From the NCBI GenBank assembly GCA_002381805.1, contig DFXZ01000007.1:1-64000 (forward strand): DNA of 64,000 nt, written 5' to 3'. The DNA is from Bdellovibrio sp. UBA4095 (lineage in GTDB: Bacteria; Bdellovibrionota; Bdellovibrionia; Bdellovibrionales; Bdellovibrionaceae). This document shows, piece by piece, positions 62,682 to 64,000 of the stretch (positions are counted from its first letter, which is position 1; every line of letters begins with the position of its first letter). A model generated the notes under the pieces. That model was not told the DNA's origin. It saw only the letters and a list, made by a program, of their open reading frames with translations, and ran no database searches. The position numbers were made by a program, and so were the translations under genes.

Positions 62682-63993
62682 AAGTATAAGGCCCCTGCTG
62701 GAAGCAGTGGGCCTTTGCCAAAAAGAGGGATTACTTGTTGGTAGGGTTTGTGGTTCTTTTTCCCGGAAAGAATATCTTTCTCAGCAAGAACTGAATCATC
62801 ATGTCCATATATTGGGAGCGAGCGGTTTTGGTAAGACGGTGCTACTTTCTAAAATCCTTAAGGATCAATTAAAGAAAGGCCAAGGGGCGCTTTTGCTGGA
62901 TCAAAAGGGTGATCGGGAGGATATGAATGCGCTTATTGATGAAGTGAGGAAATTAGGCAGGTTGCAAGACCTGCAAACTTTTAGTCTTTCCCATGAGGGG
63001 TTATTTGGTCATTACAATGTGATTGCTGATGGGAATGCGACGGAGCTTCGAGATCGGATCATAGATAGCTTTAATTGGTCGGAAGAGTTTTATAAAAACC
63101 AATCGATGGGATATCTGTTAAAGCTGATGACGGCGCTTTGCTATTTACGCGATCAGCACGGCTGGCAGGTGGACCTGCATAGCGTTTACCAGGGCCTGAG
63201 CTCGGCTGATTTCCTCCGAGATATATGCCTTGCGATACCAAGCGCCGAAGCAAAGGTTAAAACACTTGCAGAAGAGTGTTACAAGTATCTGAGCGATAGA
63301 GCACTTGCCGGAAACCTATCAGGATTAAAAGTGCAGCTAGAGAGTTTACTGATCACGAGCTTTGGCGATTACCTGAAGTCAAATGAACATGGCATTAACC
63401 TCTTTAAAGCAGTTAATGAACGTAAGATTGTGTTTATCTTTCTAGATACCAGACGCTACCGCATTGCAGGGCCGAGCCTTGCTAAGTTTATCTTAAGGGA
63501 TCTCATTGCCACGTCCTCAAGGATCGATGCGGAAATTCCAAAAGCACAGCGAAAGCCGTTCGTGTGTTTTATCGACGAGTTTGCAGATATTGGGAGTGAA
63601 GAGTTCACAAGTTTCCCGGACCGGGCGAGAAGTTCGAAAATGTCGCTCGTTCTCAGTCACCAAGAACTCTCAGACCTTAAAAAAGTATCGGAAACTTTTG
63701 CAGCAAGACTTACCGGCAACATATCCACGCTCTACGCGTTCCTGCAATCAAACTCAGAAAGCGCCGAAGCTATTGCCGCAAGGGCCGGAACAAGATCCGT
63801 TATGAAGGTTACCGAAAGGACCAGTAGGTTTTTATGGTGGCAGATACGGACGGGGGAGAGGTCGGAGAGGGAAGTCGAAGAGTATCGGGTTCATCCCAAC
63901 GTGATTAAATCACTGAGAGTCGGTGAATGTGTCGTGGTGAAGAAATATCCGGAGGCTAGAAGCCATGTCATCAAAGTCTCCACCGACTCTTAA
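62662..63993 (+). CDS. soluble VirD4/TraD-like coupling ATPase
   Basis: 443 residues. Walker A GASGFGKT (52-59) right after HHVHIL, and Walker B FVCFIDEF (Asp305-Glu306); a helical insertion (about 130-250) resembles the all-alpha domain of coupling proteins. No N-terminal membrane helix, unlike classical VirD4/TraG: the cytosolic type found in some mobilisable elements. It would bring the DNA-protein complex to a secretion channel. Ends seven bases before the window end. Confidence 0.8.
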   Translation: MNKLFIKSIRPLLEAVGLCQKEGLLVGRVCGSFSRKEYLSQQELNHHVHILGASGFGKTVLLSKILKDQLKKGQGALLLDQKGDREDMNALIDEVRKLGRLQDLQTFSLSHEGLFGHYNVIADGNATELRDRIIDSFNWSEEFYKNQSMGYLLKLMTALCYLRDQHGWQVDLHSVYQGLSSADFLRDICLAIPSAEAKVKTLAEECYKYLSDRALAGNLSGLKVQLESLLITSFGDYLKSNEHGINLFKAVNERKIVFIFLDTRRYRIAGPSLAKFILRDLIATSSRIDAEIPKAQRKPFVCFIDEFADIGSEEFTSFPDRARSSKMSLVLSHQELSDLKKVSETFAARLTGNISTLYAFLQSNSESAEAIAARAGTRSVMKVTERTSRFLWWQIRTGERSEREVEEYRVHPNVIKSLRVGECVVVKKYPEARSHVIKVSTDS

Positions 63994-64000
63994 TAGCGGT

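Overview
The window looks like chromosomal DNA of a Bdellovibrio-type bacterium (Bdellovibrionota). This is an inference from gene style, not from a marker gene: Gram-negative export signals and lipoproteins, many secreted hydrolases and small Cys-containing secreted proteins, a 3,534-residue surface lipoprotein, RNase Y, a PilZ protein, and several two-component and KaiC-like signalling genes. No rRNA and no complete tRNA were found.

Layout. (1) 1-~12,250 is accessory DNA: a trypsin-like protease, two gene cassettes flanked by repeats, a compact VirB5/6/8/9/10-like type IV secretion block without ATPases, two pairs of paralogous membrane-anchored proteins, and a translationally coupled trio (small Cys protein, AlpA-like DNA-binding protein, tyrosine recombinase). 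It reads as the integrase end of an integrated conjugative element abutting mutM. (2) 12,303-56,142 is mostly core or house-style chromosome: mutM, a FadE-like acyl-CoA dehydrogenase, a giant Ig-repeat/glycine-rich adhesin with a lipoprotein partner, a CNNM-type membrane protein, rny, arfB, transporters (two MFS, TauE, AI-2E, CPA2 antiporter), a nitronate monooxygenase with a TetR gene, a tandem Usp, an LTA-synthase-like phosphoglycerol transferase beside an organophosphate transporter, class I fumarase, and a secretome cluster (extracellular nuclease, secreted RelE-fold protein with a pretoxin-like partner). (3) 56,814-60,543 is a tight four-gene signalling operon: receiver protein, small helical protein, double-domain KaiC-like ATPase, GAF histidine kinase. 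(4) 60,569 to the window end is the left end of a second integrated element: a duplicated 3' half of tRNA-Met (attachment site), three phased 8-mers, a 162-bp nest of perfect inverted repeats, two paralogous winged-helix/nuclease-fold proteins and a soluble VirD4/TraD-like coupling ATPase.

How parts work together. The left element has the secretion-channel parts but no motor in view; the right element has a coupling ATPase but no channel in view, so each is only partly seen. The secreted RelE-fold gene overlaps the end of its exported partner and is probably translated with it. The receiver-KaiC-kinase operon overlaps or abuts at every junction, suggesting one phosphorelay built around an ATPase. 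The strongest candidates for undescribed biology are the palindrome nest with the paired winged-helix/nuclease-fold proteins, the secreted RelE-fold bicistron, the KaiC-kinase operon, and the repeat-bounded cassettes upstream of the secretion block. All calls rest on reading sequence and known motifs; no database search or folding program was run.
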